Shown here: positions 35,932-45,570 of the stretch, piece by piece | Layout: each line of letters starts with the position of its first letter | Position numbering within the stretch: the stretch's first letter is position 1 | From: Pedobacter sp. R20-19 | GTDB lineage: Bacteria > Bacteroidota > Bacteroidia > Sphingobacteriales > Sphingobacteriaceae | Length of the DNA: 64,000 nt | Direction of reading: 5' to 3' | Assembly: GCF_000708265.2 (NCBI RefSeq) | Contig: NZ_JCKI01000004.1 | Coordinates: 124,001-188,000 of the forward strand | Notes under the pieces: generated by a model | What the model was told of the DNA's origin: nothing | Seen by the model: only the letters and a program-made list of their open reading frames with translations | Databases searched by the model: none | Made by a program: the position numbers and the translations under genes

Positions 35932-36498
35932 ATGAAATCGCTTAAATTTAGCTTAATATTATTGCTTACCCCCTTTTTATTGATTGCACAGGATAAAATG
36001 ATCAATACTTCAAAATTTGCTTATTCGCCTGCATTTGAACTTTTGAGATCAACACATTGCAACCTATTCTATGCACCATCTTTTAAAGTTAATTATTTGT
36101 TTGAGAATGGTTTAGAACCAGGAGCAGGATTGGAATATTCCGCTACGCCAATACACCATGATAATGGCTATACGCTTCACCAACTCCGTTTTATACCTGT
36201 TTATGGAAATTTGAAATACAACTTCAGAAATTCAAAAAAAATAAAGCCTTATGCTGAGGCATCTGTAGGCATATCGTTTAATAAATACCATATTGCTGAT
36301 GATATTTCACCAAATGATATTTCAATTACCAGGGAACAAGGATTATATGTTTACACAGGCTTTGGCGCAAAATATGCCTGGAATTCAAAAATAAGTACGT
36401 TTTTAGGGCTTGGGTTTAAAGGTTATAAAATGAGCACCAATGATTTGGATATTAATCCGCATGGTTTATCCTTTATGGTAGGTTTTACTTTCATTTAG
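35932..36498 (+). CDS. outer-membrane beta-barrel protein (porin-family-like)
   Basis: The start at 35932 gives a clean signal peptide, MKSLKFSLILLLTPFLLIAQ. The 188-residue product then shows alternating strands (GAGLEYSATPIHHDNGYTL, IPVYGNLKYNF, YAEASVGISFNKY, VYTGFGAKYAW, FLGLGFKGYKM) and ends in FMVGFTFI with the aromatic C-terminus of outer-membrane barrels. A TATGTTTG -7-like box is at 35903-35910. It starts the unit with two VirJ-like genes. Confidence 0.82.
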   Translation: MKSLKFSLILLLTPFLLIAQDKMINTSKFAYSPAFELLRSTHCNLFYAPSFKVNYLFENGLEPGAGLEYSATPIHHDNGYTLHQLRFIPVYGNLKYNFRNSKKIKPYAEASVGISFNKYHIADDISPNDISITREQGLYVYTGFGAKYAWNSKISTFLGLGFKGYKMSTNDLDINPHGLSFMVGFTFI

Positions 36499-36502
36499 CG
36501 TT

Positions 36503-37219
36503 ATGAAAAATATTCTATTTCTTTTAGCTGTTTGTTTCTGTTTAAGCAGCTGTGCATTATTTAAACGAGATAGAATCAGCGAGCATAATGCGATCGAAAT
36601 AACAGACTTTAATCTGCCGGTTTTTCTTTATCCGGCAAAAAAAACGCCTACCAGAAAGCTTTTGATATTTTTTTCTGGTGATGGTGGCTGGATGAAATTT
36701 GAAGATAATTTATCAGTTAAATTTGCCGACAGTGGATTTCAAACCATTGGTATCAATGCCCGCAGTTACTTCTGGAAACAGAAAACACCTGAGCAAACCA
36801 AACAGGATGTTCTTCAACTGATCAGGAAGTATGCATTTAAATACCATGCCCATCAAATCTATCTATGTGGTTATTCTTTTGGTGCAGATGTAGTACCTTT
36901 TATTTATAACCTATTACCTTACCGTGCTAAAAAACATGTTGTGGCATTGGAACTGCTCTCTCCCTACGCTACAACCGATTTTGTTGTTCATTTTTCAGAC
37001 CTCACCAACATTTCATCTGATCATTACGCCTATAAAGTTGATCAGGAAGTTCAAAAAATTACCATCCCGGTATATTGCTTTTATGGTGTGGAAGAAAATG
37101 ATAAACATTTGAAAAACGTTTCTACAAATAGTTTTCATCTAGACACCCTGCAGGGCAATCATCATTATGCGGAGAGCAGTTATGATAAAATTGTTTCTAC
37201 ACTGTCTAACCAAAAGTAA
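36503..37219 (+). CDS. VirJ/AcvB-like periplasmic hydrolase (lipoprotein copy)
   Basis: The 238-residue alpha/beta hydrolase begins with a lipoprotein-type signal (MKNILFLLAVCFCLSSCALF, Cys at 17). It carries the VirJ signature KLLIFFSGDGGWMKFEDNL near residue 52 and RSYFWKQKTPEQT near 92, with the nucleophile elbow GYSFGAD near 125 and a terminal His region (LQGNHHYAESS). AcvB/VirJ of Agrobacterium hydrolyses lysyl-phosphatidylglycerol. Here mprF lies two genes on, so the same activity is plausible. It overlaps no neighbour; the next gene starts 10 bp after it. Confidence 0.85.
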   Translation: MKNILFLLAVCFCLSSCALFKRDRISEHNAIEITDFNLPVFLYPAKKTPTRKLLIFFSGDGGWMKFEDNLSVKFADSGFQTIGINARSYFWKQKTPEQTKQDVLQLIRKYAFKYHAHQIYLCGYSFGADVVPFIYNLLPYRAKKHVVALELLSPYATTDFVVHFSDLTNISSDHYAYKVDQEVQKITIPVYCFYGVEENDKHLKNVSTNSFHLDTLQGNHHYAESSYDKIVSTLSNQK

Positions 37220-37229
37220 TTTATCGCTA

Positions 37230-37898
37230 ATGCGCATTTTTTATTTATTTATTTTGCTCTTTATTCCAGGATTAATGTTGGCTCAGGACATGTCAAAGTA
37301 TCCATTAAGCAGCTCAAGTAAAGGGGCAGCTAAGCCATTGCTATTCTACATTAGCGGAGATGGTGGTATGAACAGTTTTTCGCAAAAATTGGTTGATGAA
37401 CTGGTTCAAAAAAATTATTCAGTTGTGAGCCTGGATAGCCGGAAATATTTTTGGGAGCAGAAAAGTCCTGATAAAACAGCTCATGATTTTTCAGAAATTA
37501 TTCAGCACTATTTAAAAGCTTATGGAAAAGAAGAGTTTTCTTTTATAGGTTACTCTTTTGGCGCAGATGCTGTTGCCTTTACCATTCCACGGTTATCAAA
37601 AGAATTATTCGATAAGCTAAAATCTTCGGTTTTACTGTCTCCTTCTACCTCCACAGATTTTGTGGTTCGGGTAAGTGATTTAATAGGCTTTGGCAGCAAG
37701 GAAGCAAAATATAAAACCATACCCGAGTTATATAAGCATACCAAGCCAGTGCTTTGTATTTTTGGTAAAGATGAGGACAGTGACTTTTACAAATTACTTA
37801 AAGACCATAAGAATTTAGAAAAGGTTTTAATACCTGGTTCTCATAAATTTGATAATGATACTAAAAAAGTAATTACTACCATTTTAACAGGCATTTAA
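37230..37898 (+). CDS. VirJ/AcvB-like periplasmic hydrolase (second copy)
   Basis: The 222-residue paralogue of the preceding gene has a signal peptide (MRIFYLFILLFIPGLMLAQD) without a lipobox, so it should be soluble in the periplasm. The shared blocks are LLFYISGDGGMNSFSQKL, RKYFWEQKSPDKTA, IGYSFGADAVAFT (nucleophile Ser) and GKDEDSDFYKLL, with His in PGSHKFDND. The start downstream of a longer reading that overlaps the first copy is chosen because it gives the signal peptide. Convergent with mprF, 1 bp between stops. Confidence 0.85.
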   Translation: MRIFYLFILLFIPGLMLAQDMSKYPLSSSSKGAAKPLLFYISGDGGMNSFSQKLVDELVQKNYSVVSLDSRKYFWEQKSPDKTAHDFSEIIQHYLKAYGKEEFSFIGYSFGADAVAFTIPRLSKELFDKLKSSVLLSPSTSTDFVVRVSDLIGFGSKEAKYKTIPELYKHTKPVLCIFGKDEDSDFYKLLKDHKNLEKVLIPGSHKFDNDTKKVITTILTGI

Positions 37899-37899
37899 G

Positions 37900-40491
37900 T
37901 TAACTACCTTCAGAGATCCGTTTCAAAGCACTGGGCACCTGTAATAGATGGTAATGGTGGCTGTAAACCAAATACTTCTTTTTCCATTGTGGATAAAACT
38001 TTTCCTTATACCGACGCAATCCTTTAAACTGGGCAAATACCTTTAAATGATCATATGCGTACTTAATCGTTTTCTGTGTAACATCAACACCATCAATTCC
38101 AGACAAGGGTGCCAATCCCATATTTACACTGGTGAAGCCTTGTTCTTTTAGATATAAAAAAGTTTTGGCCAAAAGCATATCCAAAATGCCATTCGGTGCA
38201 TCTGTTTCTTTTCTAATGAGATCATAGGTAGCTTCTCCAGCGGCATAATCAGGAATCAGGTTTAAAAAAGCATAAATCTTTTCTTCCTGATCTTCGATGG
38301 TTAAAATAGTTTGATTTTTTAAAATGCCCTTATCAAAAATGCCTTGCGTAAAAGCCACCTCTTTTTGATTGAGATCTTTAAGCCAGTTATCAGAAACGGT
38401 TTGTAATTTTTGCAAAAGTCCTTCTTTTTGTGGTCCGCTATAAACCTTAAAAATAAAGCCTTCACTACTCAATCTGTTGATTGCACTTCTGGTGGTTTTC
38501 ATTTTACCACCATCAATGGTAAAAGTCTCCAGGTTTAAAACAGCTTCTTCTCCTATCGGGATAAACTTTTTCCCTATCGATTTATAGAATGATAACGATT
38601 CTTCGGGAACGCGGTAGTATGCCGCAATAAAGCCAGTTTCTTCACAGCGCTTTTCAAATTGTTTAATCATGGCCAGTTTCTCTGCAGTTGATCCGGCAAC
38701 AGGATCTTCAAGTACTAAGGCAAAATGGCGGGTAATTTTAAAACTGATAAAGGCAGTCCGACTTTCATTAAAATAAATAAACTTATCTGGATAGGTTTTA
38801 AAATAATCCAAAGCCGATGATCCTTTTTGTTGCAATAGGTTTTCAGCATCTTCAAAATCTTCCTGCGTATTGTATGGCTTAAAAAAATAGGGCTTTAGTA
38901 AGCTAAATACAATAAATAAAATCACGAGTCCACTGGCACAATAAATGGACTGTTCAAAATGTGATCCAAACCTCGTTAATGGATGTAGCGCCTTATCATC
39001 TATAAAAAATATTACTTTTAAAACAGCCTTAACTGAATCTATGAATTGAAATTCAACACCAAAATGCCGTTTATCAATAAAGTAAAAACCAATTACGCCA
39101 TAGGCAAAAACGGCCAGGATTGCGAATATAAACACTGGATATCCAACCTGCACAAATTTAGGATGCGTTTTAAGCTTGTAATTTGCCCGGGTATAAAACA
39201 GAGATGAGAATGCCAATAAAGCCAATATTGCTTCCTCGTAATCTGCGGCCTTAAACAAATGCCCCAAAATAGAGAATAAAGTTAAAGCTACAGCAACGTA
39301 CCACGCCCTTTTGGATCCTTGTAGCAGAAAGACACTAATCATCACCAGAATTAGCCCAAATATTAAAACGAGCGCATTACTGGTTACCACTAAATCCTCC
39401 GGGAAAATATCCCGAACCAAACGCAATCTGGTTGGAATAGCCGGACTAATAGAAGATATGATATTTACTACACCAAGAATGAGAATGATAAATGCAGGGA
39501 GGATTCTTAAAACTATACTGTCTTTTTTAGTAATAAAGCTAATGATGCCTCCAATAAGTGGGAGCCAAAATTCAAAAAACCTGAACATTAAGGTAATGGT
39601 AGCAGCCGCAATGATTGGAAAACCAAACTGACTCAGAATAAAGGTTAATGAAACTTCTATCGTTCCCAGACCACGAAGAAATGGCGAAGCAATTAACAGA
39701 ATAACCATTACAATATAGCCGATAATTGCAGCAGGTAAACTGGCATTAAACCCTAAGGCAAGCATACAAATGTACAGGTGAAGAATACCAATACACTCAA
39801 TTCCGATAGAAATTAATAATGTTAACCAGAAGTGCTTTCTACTGATGCGCTCATCAACCATATCATCTAACACGGTAGATAAAGATGGTCTTAACCTGGA
39901 AAGCCACTGATATGCCCAGCCTTTTTTTGAAATGGAGTAAATGGCAACAAATAAAAATGCGGTTAATAAAAGTAGAAATGCAAAACTTAAAATTTCAACC
40001 GAGCCTAGTTTGGTCGTTAAAAGCGCTATTCCTAATACCGGTATGGCCACAATAACTACCGAAAGAATACCACAAAAAGCAAATAGTGTAGAGGATAGGT
40101 GAATTTTAGATTTAGAAATACCTTCCTCTTCTATTTCTTTGGTAAAGAATATCAGGGATGAGAAACCACCAGCAGGAAGAAAAATGCTGATCAGATTCCG
40201 TTTTAAAAAAAGTACAATTGCATTGCGCAATCCCATGGGCACATTTAAGGCTTTAAAACTATGCACATACATTTGCCCCTGGGCTACTATATATAAAACA
40301 GTTAATAAAATACCAATACCAATATAGCTGGGTACAGCAGTATTTAATTGCGCTTTGATTTCTAAAATCTCTACATGTTGCCCATGGATAAAAAATACGG
40401 CAGTGCAGAGCATAAAAATGGCTAAGAAGAACTGCCAGAAAAACTTGTTATAAACTAACCGGGATAAAAATGACTTCGCTTTATAAATCAT
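37900..40491 (-). CDS. mprF: phosphatidylglycerol lysyltransferase (flippase-synthase)
   Basis: MprF transfers an amino acid from tRNA to phosphatidylglycerol and flips the product outward, lowering surface charge and raising resistance to cationic peptides. The 863-residue protein has an N-terminal LPG-synthase transmembrane region and further hydrophobic segments (about 14 helices to residue 520). A C-terminal DUF2156/GNAT-like synthase domain follows (AFISFKITRHFALVLEDPVAG, TRSAINRLSSEGFIFKV, SVNMGLAPLSGID). The start at MIYKAKSFLSRL is chosen; an upstream start adds 27 non-hydrophobic residues. The actual amino acid is not visible. Confidence 0.92.
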   Translation of the reverse strand: MIYKAKSFLSRLVYNKFFWQFFLAIFMLCTAVFFIHGQHVEILEIKAQLNTAVPSYIGIGILLTVLYIVAQGQMYVHSFKALNVPMGLRNAIVLFLKRNLISIFLPAGGFSSLIFFTKEIEEEGISKSKIHLSSTLFAFCGILSVVIVAIPVLGIALLTTKLGSVEILSFAFLLLLTAFLFVAIYSISKKGWAYQWLSRLRPSLSTVLDDMVDERISRKHFWLTLLISIGIECIGILHLYICMLALGFNASLPAAIIGYIVMVILLIASPFLRGLGTIEVSLTFILSQFGFPIIAAATITLMFRFFEFWLPLIGGIISFITKKDSIVLRILPAFIILILGVVNIISSISPAIPTRLRLVRDIFPEDLVVTSNALVLIFGLILVMISVFLLQGSKRAWYVAVALTLFSILGHLFKAADYEEAILALLAFSSLFYTRANYKLKTHPKFVQVGYPVFIFAILAVFAYGVIGFYFIDKRHFGVEFQFIDSVKAVLKVIFFIDDKALHPLTRFGSHFEQSIYCASGLVILFIVFSLLKPYFFKPYNTQEDFEDAENLLQQKGSSALDYFKTYPDKFIYFNESRTAFISFKITRHFALVLEDPVAGSTAEKLAMIKQFEKRCEETGFIAAYYRVPEESLSFYKSIGKKFIPIGEEAVLNLETFTIDGGKMKTTRSAINRLSSEGFIFKVYSGPQKEGLLQKLQTVSDNWLKDLNQKEVAFTQGIFDKGILKNQTILTIEDQEEKIYAFLNLIPDYAAGEATYDLIRKETDAPNGILDMLLAKTFLYLKEQGFTSVNMGLAPLSGIDGVDVTQKTIKYAYDHLKVFAQFKGLRRYKEKFYPQWKKKYLVYSHHYHLLQVPSALKRISEGS

Positions 40492-40781
40492 AGAATAGGA
40501 ATCGGATAACAAAACCGTAGAAGGTTCTGCTATGCTTAAATATTTTGCAGATGTAAAACCGGCAAAACACACACATCAATTAATAATTAGCTAGATAATT
40601 GTATTTACTTTTTATTGCCTCTAATGTAAAGAGTTTTTTACAAACGTCAATATTAACCGTGATCTTTTATTTCATCAAATTAACTTATTGTAATATTTGG
40701 CATACATGTTTCTTAATCAGCCAGAAATTTCCAATTTTAGAACCTTCAAATCAAAACCAACTCACTAATTTATTTTAAAAA

Positions 40782-43640
40782 ATGCAGAAAAGACTATCTA
40801 TCATTCTATTTTTAGTTGTCAACTTTGCTTATGCACAAAAGAAACCTTTAGATCATACGGTGTATGATACCTGGGAATCAATTGGCCTTAAGCAATTATC
40901 AAATAATGGTTCCTGGGCAATGTATGGTGTATTACAGCAAGAAGGTGATGCACAGTTGTACCTGAACAACCTTAAAACCAATGCAAAACTAACAATCCCC
41001 AGAGGAATGAATGCACAGTTTAGCAATGATTCAAAATTTGCAGTATTCAATATTCGTCCGTTTAATAAAGATATCCGACAGGCTAAAATTAAAAAGAAAA
41101 AGCCAGAGGAAATGCCGAAAGATTCGTTGGGTATTGCCAATCTCATCACCAATACGATTACAAAAATTGCACGTGTAAAATCATTTAAGTTTCCTGAAGA
41201 AGGTTCAGGTGTAATGGCCTACCTCACAGAAAAACCCGATACTGCAAAAAAAGTAAGTAAACCTGCTGAGAATAAAGATTCGGCTATGGATTTTATAGCC
41301 GATGAACCTGCTGTAAAAGGCAAAACGGATGAAGGAACTGACCTGGTGGTTAAAAACCTCATTACCGGAGCAGATCATACCTTTAAATATGTAACGGATT
41401 ACGCCATCAGCAAAGATGGTAAGTTAATTGTATTTACCTGTAGTGGATCTAAAAAAGATAAAACAGCACCTCAGGGTGTATTTTTGTTAAATACGGAGAA
41501 AGGAACTACGAAAACTTTGATCAAGGGGAAAGGTAGTTTCAAGAACTTCGCCTTTGATGAAGAAAGTGAGCATCTGGCATTTGTAGGCGAACAGAGTCCT
41601 GAAAAACAAGAAATCAAAAATTATAATGTCTACTACAACTCTTTAAGTTTAGATACGGCACAAACTATAGTTGATTTTGATATGCCGGGATTACCTGCAA
41701 AATGGTCGGTTAATGGTGATGGGAAAGTGACTTTTAGTAAGGATGGAAAAAAATTATTCTTTGGCATCTCCCCTGTTAAAAGCCCAAAAGACACCACCAT
41801 TGTAGATTTTGAAGTAGCTAAAGTAGACGTTTGGAATTATAAAGATGATTACTTACAACCCATGCAACTTAAAAATATTGATCGGGATAGTAAAAAAAGT
41901 TATCTGTCTGTGATTGATGTTTACAGTAGCGATCCTAAAGTAATTCCACTAACCGATTTAACCTTACCAGATGCCAGCCTTATTGCTGAAGGCAATGCAG
42001 ACGCTGTTCTGGCTACAACAGATTTCGGACATAGAATTGAAGCACAATGGAGTGGTTCAACAGCTAAAGACTATTATTTAGTTGATACCAAAAATGGTCA
42101 GCGCAAGAAAATCATTGCTGACCTGAATGGTTATGCTATGGCTTCTCCTGGTGGAAATTATGTGTTGTATTTTGACAGAAAGAACGGCAATTGGTATACC
42201 TATAATGTTTCAACTTCAAAAGTAACCGCACTTAATGAAAGTTTAGATGTGAAATTTGTAGACGAAGATAACGATGTTCCTGATCTTCCATCAGCTTATG
42301 GAATTGCTACCTGGACGGCAGATGACAAAGCTGTTATTTTAAATGACAGATATGATTTATGGTCCTTTTCACCAGATGGAAAATCAGCACCAAAAAATAT
42401 TACAGCAGGTTTTGGCAGGGCCAATAAAATTACTTTCCGTTACGAAAGGGTTTTACCGGAGAATAGATTGGAAAGAAATGTAGATTCTAAATTTGTAAAA
42501 TCCAATGAAGTTATTTGGCTAAATGCTTTTAACAATGTAACTAAAGAAAATGGTTTTTACCGAACCAACGTAGGAACAATAAAGGCACCTGAATTAGTGG
42601 TAATGGCTAAATACAAATATTCTGATTTGGCCAAAGCTAAGGATGCTGAAACTTATATTTATGATAAAGCAAGTTATGTAGAATCGCCAAATGTATATGT
42701 AACCACTGATTTTAAAACAGAAACGAAATTAACCAATACCAATCCACAGCAACAGAATTACAATTGGGGTACAGCAGAATTGGTAAAATGGACTACCCCA
42801 AAAGGTTACCAGGCGGAAGGTATTTTGTATAAACCAGAAAATTTCGACCCCAATAAGAAATATCCGATGATTGCTTATTTCTATGAAAAACTAACGAATG
42901 GTTTATATAATTATCAGGCACCTGCCCCTACGCCTTCCCGTCTGAATATTTCATTTTTTGTAAGCAATGGTTACCTTGTTTTTGCGCCAGATATTAGATA
43001 TGAAAACGGACATCCAGGGCAATCAGCTGTGGAATATATCAACTCCGGCGTAGAAAGCCTTAAGAAAAACAATTGGGTAGATGGAACTAAAATTGGTATT
43101 CAGGGTCAAAGTTGGGGCGGTTATCAGGTAGCTTATCTGATTACACAAAACAATATGTATGCTGCTGCATGGGCAGGTGCGCCTGTTGTAAATATGACTT
43201 CAGCCTACGGTGGGATTCGTTGGGAAACAGGTATGAATCGCCAGTTTCAATATGAGAAAACCCAAAGTAGAATTGGTGCCACCTTGTGGGAGAAGCCAGA
43301 ACTATACATAGAAAACTCTCCTTTATTTATGTTTCCTAAAGTTAATACACCAGTAGTGGTAATGGCGAATGATGCAGATGGAGCGGTGCCATGGTATCAG
43401 GGCATTGAAATGTTTACAGGCTTACGCCGCTTGGGCAAACCCGTTTGGATGTTAAATTACAACGGCGAAGCGCATAATTTGGTTCAGCGTCAAAACCGTA
43501 AGGATATTCAGATCCGTGAGCAGCAATTTTTTGATCACTACCTTAAAGGTACTAAAGCGCCTGTATGGATGACCAATGGAATCCCCGCTACAGAAAAGGG
43601 GAAAACCTGGGGTTTCGAATTAACTGACGAGAAACCTTAG
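40782..43640 (+). CDS. S9 family prolyl oligopeptidase-type peptidase
   Basis: A signal peptide (MQKRLSIILFLVVNFAYAQ) directs this 952-residue enzyme to the periplasm. An N-terminal beta-propeller (repeated WT..DKAVIL-like strands) guards a C-terminal alpha/beta hydrolase. The triad is Ser777 in GIQGQSWGGYQVA, an Asp near residue 864 in MANDADGAVPW, and His898 in NGEAHNL. The propeller has an acidic/lysine-rich insertion of about 60 residues (KKVSKPAENKDSAMDFIADE) not typical of DPP IV. It is probably involved in peptide use. A strong terminator follows. Confidence 0.93.
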   Translation: MQKRLSIILFLVVNFAYAQKKPLDHTVYDTWESIGLKQLSNNGSWAMYGVLQQEGDAQLYLNNLKTNAKLTIPRGMNAQFSNDSKFAVFNIRPFNKDIRQAKIKKKKPEEMPKDSLGIANLITNTITKIARVKSFKFPEEGSGVMAYLTEKPDTAKKVSKPAENKDSAMDFIADEPAVKGKTDEGTDLVVKNLITGADHTFKYVTDYAISKDGKLIVFTCSGSKKDKTAPQGVFLLNTEKGTTKTLIKGKGSFKNFAFDEESEHLAFVGEQSPEKQEIKNYNVYYNSLSLDTAQTIVDFDMPGLPAKWSVNGDGKVTFSKDGKKLFFGISPVKSPKDTTIVDFEVAKVDVWNYKDDYLQPMQLKNIDRDSKKSYLSVIDVYSSDPKVIPLTDLTLPDASLIAEGNADAVLATTDFGHRIEAQWSGSTAKDYYLVDTKNGQRKKIIADLNGYAMASPGGNYVLYFDRKNGNWYTYNVSTSKVTALNESLDVKFVDEDNDVPDLPSAYGIATWTADDKAVILNDRYDLWSFSPDGKSAPKNITAGFGRANKITFRYERVLPENRLERNVDSKFVKSNEVIWLNAFNNVTKENGFYRTNVGTIKAPELVVMAKYKYSDLAKAKDAETYIYDKASYVESPNVYVTTDFKTETKLTNTNPQQQNYNWGTAELVKWTTPKGYQAEGILYKPENFDPNKKYPMIAYFYEKLTNGLYNYQAPAPTPSRLNISFFVSNGYLVFAPDIRYENGHPGQSAVEYINSGVESLKKNNWVDGTKIGIQGQSWGGYQVAYLITQNNMYAAAWAGAPVVNMTSAYGGIRWETGMNRQFQYEKTQSRIGATLWEKPELYIENSPLFMFPKVNTPVVVMANDADGAVPWYQGIEMFTGLRRLGKPVWMLNYNGEAHNLVQRQNRKDIQIREQQFFDHYLKGTKAPVWMTNGIPATEKGKTWGFELTDEKP

Positions 43641-43661
43641 TTGAGTACTGAGTCTTGAGTC

Positions 43662-43713
43662 AAAAGTCCATAGTCTGTATCGCAAAAGCGAGAACACTAT
43701 GGACTTTTTTTTA
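43662..43713 (+). terminator. intrinsic terminator of the S9 peptidase gene
   Basis: AAAAGTCCATAGT (43662-43674) pairs with ACTATGGACTTTT (43696-43708), with an inner CGC-AAAA-GCG hairpin, and runs into eight T residues. The element starts 22 bp after the stop. Confidence 0.9.
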
Positions 43714-43822
43714 TTTTTCTGCACTTGGAACTCACTACTCTTAACTACAAACTCCAAACTTCCTTTTATACTTCACTTAAAAAGGGTATTTTCATCCCAT
43801 TAAATTAAACTAAACAAACCTA

Positions 43823-45094
43823 ATGGCATTAAGTAGAATCTGGTCAGCATTTATAATTGTTGCGATTGTAGTGGCAGGTGTAAAATGTTTCTTTTTCGGA
43901 CAAAGCGATATTTTCAACTGGATGGTGATTGGTAAGGCCGACGACGCTGCAAATCCTCTTAAGTTAGATGGTATCATTCAAACTTGCTGGGTTTCAGTAG
44001 AGCTTTGCCTAAAGCTTATTGGTATATTGGCGCTGTTTATGGGATTAATGAGTATCGCTGAAAAAGCAGGTGGTATCCGTTTATTGTCTAGAATTGTTGG
44101 TCCGTTTTTTTCTAAATTATTTCCTGATATTCCAAAAGGTCACCCCTCTATGGGGCACATGATCATGAATTTTTCAGCCAATCTACTTGGCTTGGATAAC
44201 GCAGCAACCCCATTTGGTTTAAAGGCAATGGAAAGTCTACAAGAACTTAATCCCAATAAGGATACGGCATCCAATGCCCAGATTATGTTTTTATGTTTGC
44301 ATGCGGCTGGTTTAAGTTTAATCCCCGTAAGTGTTATTGCGATCCGTGCTTCCCAGAATGCTTCAAATCCTACAGATGTTTTTATTCCTTGTTTAATCGT
44401 AACGTTTGTTGGTACCATAGCGGCCATGCTTATTGTTTCATTCAGACAGAAAATCAACCTTTTGCAACCTGTTGTAATCGGTTGGATTCTAGGTTTATCG
44501 GCTATCATTGCCAGTCTGGTACTTTACATCAGGTCATTGGACGCCACTGGTATTCAGTCTTTTTCTGGTTTATTAAGTAATGGCCTGATCTTATTTATCT
44601 TTTTTGTAATAGTGCTTGGTGCATTATACAAAAAGATTGATGTATTTGATGCCTTTATTGATGGGGCAAAGGACGGATTTAAAACTGCAATTAACATTAT
44701 TCCATATCTGGTGGGTATGCTCGTAGCCATTAGTTTATTGCGTACAAGTGGCACCTTTGATGTAGTCATCAATGGAATTAAAAACATCTTTGTTTATTTG
44801 GGAACTGATACCAGATTTGTGGAAGGCTTGCCTACCGCATTAATCAGGCCTTTAAGTGGCGGAGCTGCAAGAGGAATGATGGTAAGCACAATGGAAACCT
44901 ACGGTGCTGATTCTTTTGCAAGCCGATTATCAGGCATCTTTCAGGGTGCATCAGATACTACCTTTTACGTGGTAGCCGTTTATTTCGGCTCCGTACAAAT
45001 CAAAAATACCCGTTATGCCATCGGCTCGATGCTACTGGCAGATTTAGTTGGGGTTTGTACCGCAATTGGAATTTGTTATTTGTTTTTTGGATAA
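43823..45094 (+). CDS. SpmA-SpmB-like nucleoside-recognition membrane protein (fusion)
   Basis: The 423-residue protein joins two nucleoside-recognition (Gate) modules. The N-terminal half resembles SpmA (LLSRIVGPFFSKLFPDIPKGHPSMGHMIM, NLLGLDNAATPFGLKAM) and the C-terminal half SpmB (AINIIPYLVGMLVAISLLR, RPLSGGAARGMMVSTMETYG, GASDTTFYVVAVYFG). About ten membrane segments are present. In Bacillus these are separate spore-maturation proteins; Bacteroidota do not sporulate, so a transport or membrane role is inferred. Confidence 0.88.
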   Translation: MALSRIWSAFIIVAIVVAGVKCFFFGQSDIFNWMVIGKADDAANPLKLDGIIQTCWVSVELCLKLIGILALFMGLMSIAEKAGGIRLLSRIVGPFFSKLFPDIPKGHPSMGHMIMNFSANLLGLDNAATPFGLKAMESLQELNPNKDTASNAQIMFLCLHAAGLSLIPVSVIAIRASQNASNPTDVFIPCLIVTFVGTIAAMLIVSFRQKINLLQPVVIGWILGLSAIIASLVLYIRSLDATGIQSFSGLLSNGLILFIFFVIVLGALYKKIDVFDAFIDGAKDGFKTAINIIPYLVGMLVAISLLRTSGTFDVVINGIKNIFVYLGTDTRFVEGLPTALIRPLSGGAARGMMVSTMETYGADSFASRLSGIFQGASDTTFYVVAVYFGSVQIKNTRYAIGSMLLADLVGVCTAIGICYLFFG

Positions 45095-45162
45095 AACCTC
45101 TGTATCATTTTATGTAAAGAAGCAATTCCTGCTGATCAAGTTAGCACAAAAGGTATAAACCT

Positions 45163-45199
45163 AAAAAATCCCTGATCTTGCTTTGGTCAGAGATTTTTT
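45163..45199. terminator. bidirectional terminator between convergent genes
   Basis: AAAAAATCCCTGATC and GGTCAGAGATTTTTT form a stem with T runs on both strands. The single plus-strand C-A mismatch is a G-U pair on the minus strand. It serves the SpmA-SpmB-like gene and the opposing small gene. Confidence 0.75.
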
Positions 45200-45227
45200 A
45201 AGTGATGAGCATTTTAAAGTCAGACTT

Positions 45228-45470
45228 TCAAGAAACTTGTGGTGGAATAGAAATTCTGTTAATAATTTCATCAATGGCATCTGGATCAATAGCAACATTT
45301 TTAGAAGCACACCATTTTTCACTTTTATTATCTAACCAGATACAAAATGAATGGTAACCATCTAAAACAACGGCATAAGTTTCATGAAAATCGTCTTGAA
45401 TGCGCATGCAAAATCCTTTAAAAATCTTGCCTCTCACAATGAATTGCAGGGATGAATAATTTTCTAACAT
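45228..45470 (-). CDS. hypothetical protein (80 aa)
   Basis: The family is not recognised. The 80-residue soluble protein has a beta-rich centre (FIVRGKIFKGFCMRIQDD, YAVVLDGYHSFCIWL) and a C-terminal IDEIINRISIPP. No signal peptide. It has a terminator just downstream and stands alone. Confidence 0.6.
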   Translation of the reverse strand: MLENYSSLQFIVRGKIFKGFCMRIQDDFHETYAVVLDGYHSFCIWLDNKSEKWCASKNVAIDPDAIDEIINRISIPPQVS

Positions 45471-45570
45471 GGCTCATTATATTTTTGGTTAAGATACAAC
45501 AAGTTACCACGCGAAATGTTTCGCCAGTTTAAAGGAATTAATAAATTATCGCAAAGCAATCAGGAATAAG

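Noticed and set aside
37167..37230. N-terminal extension of the second VirJ gene overlapping the first
   Set aside because: The extension reads through the end of the first gene and would hide a perfect signal peptide that starts at 37230.
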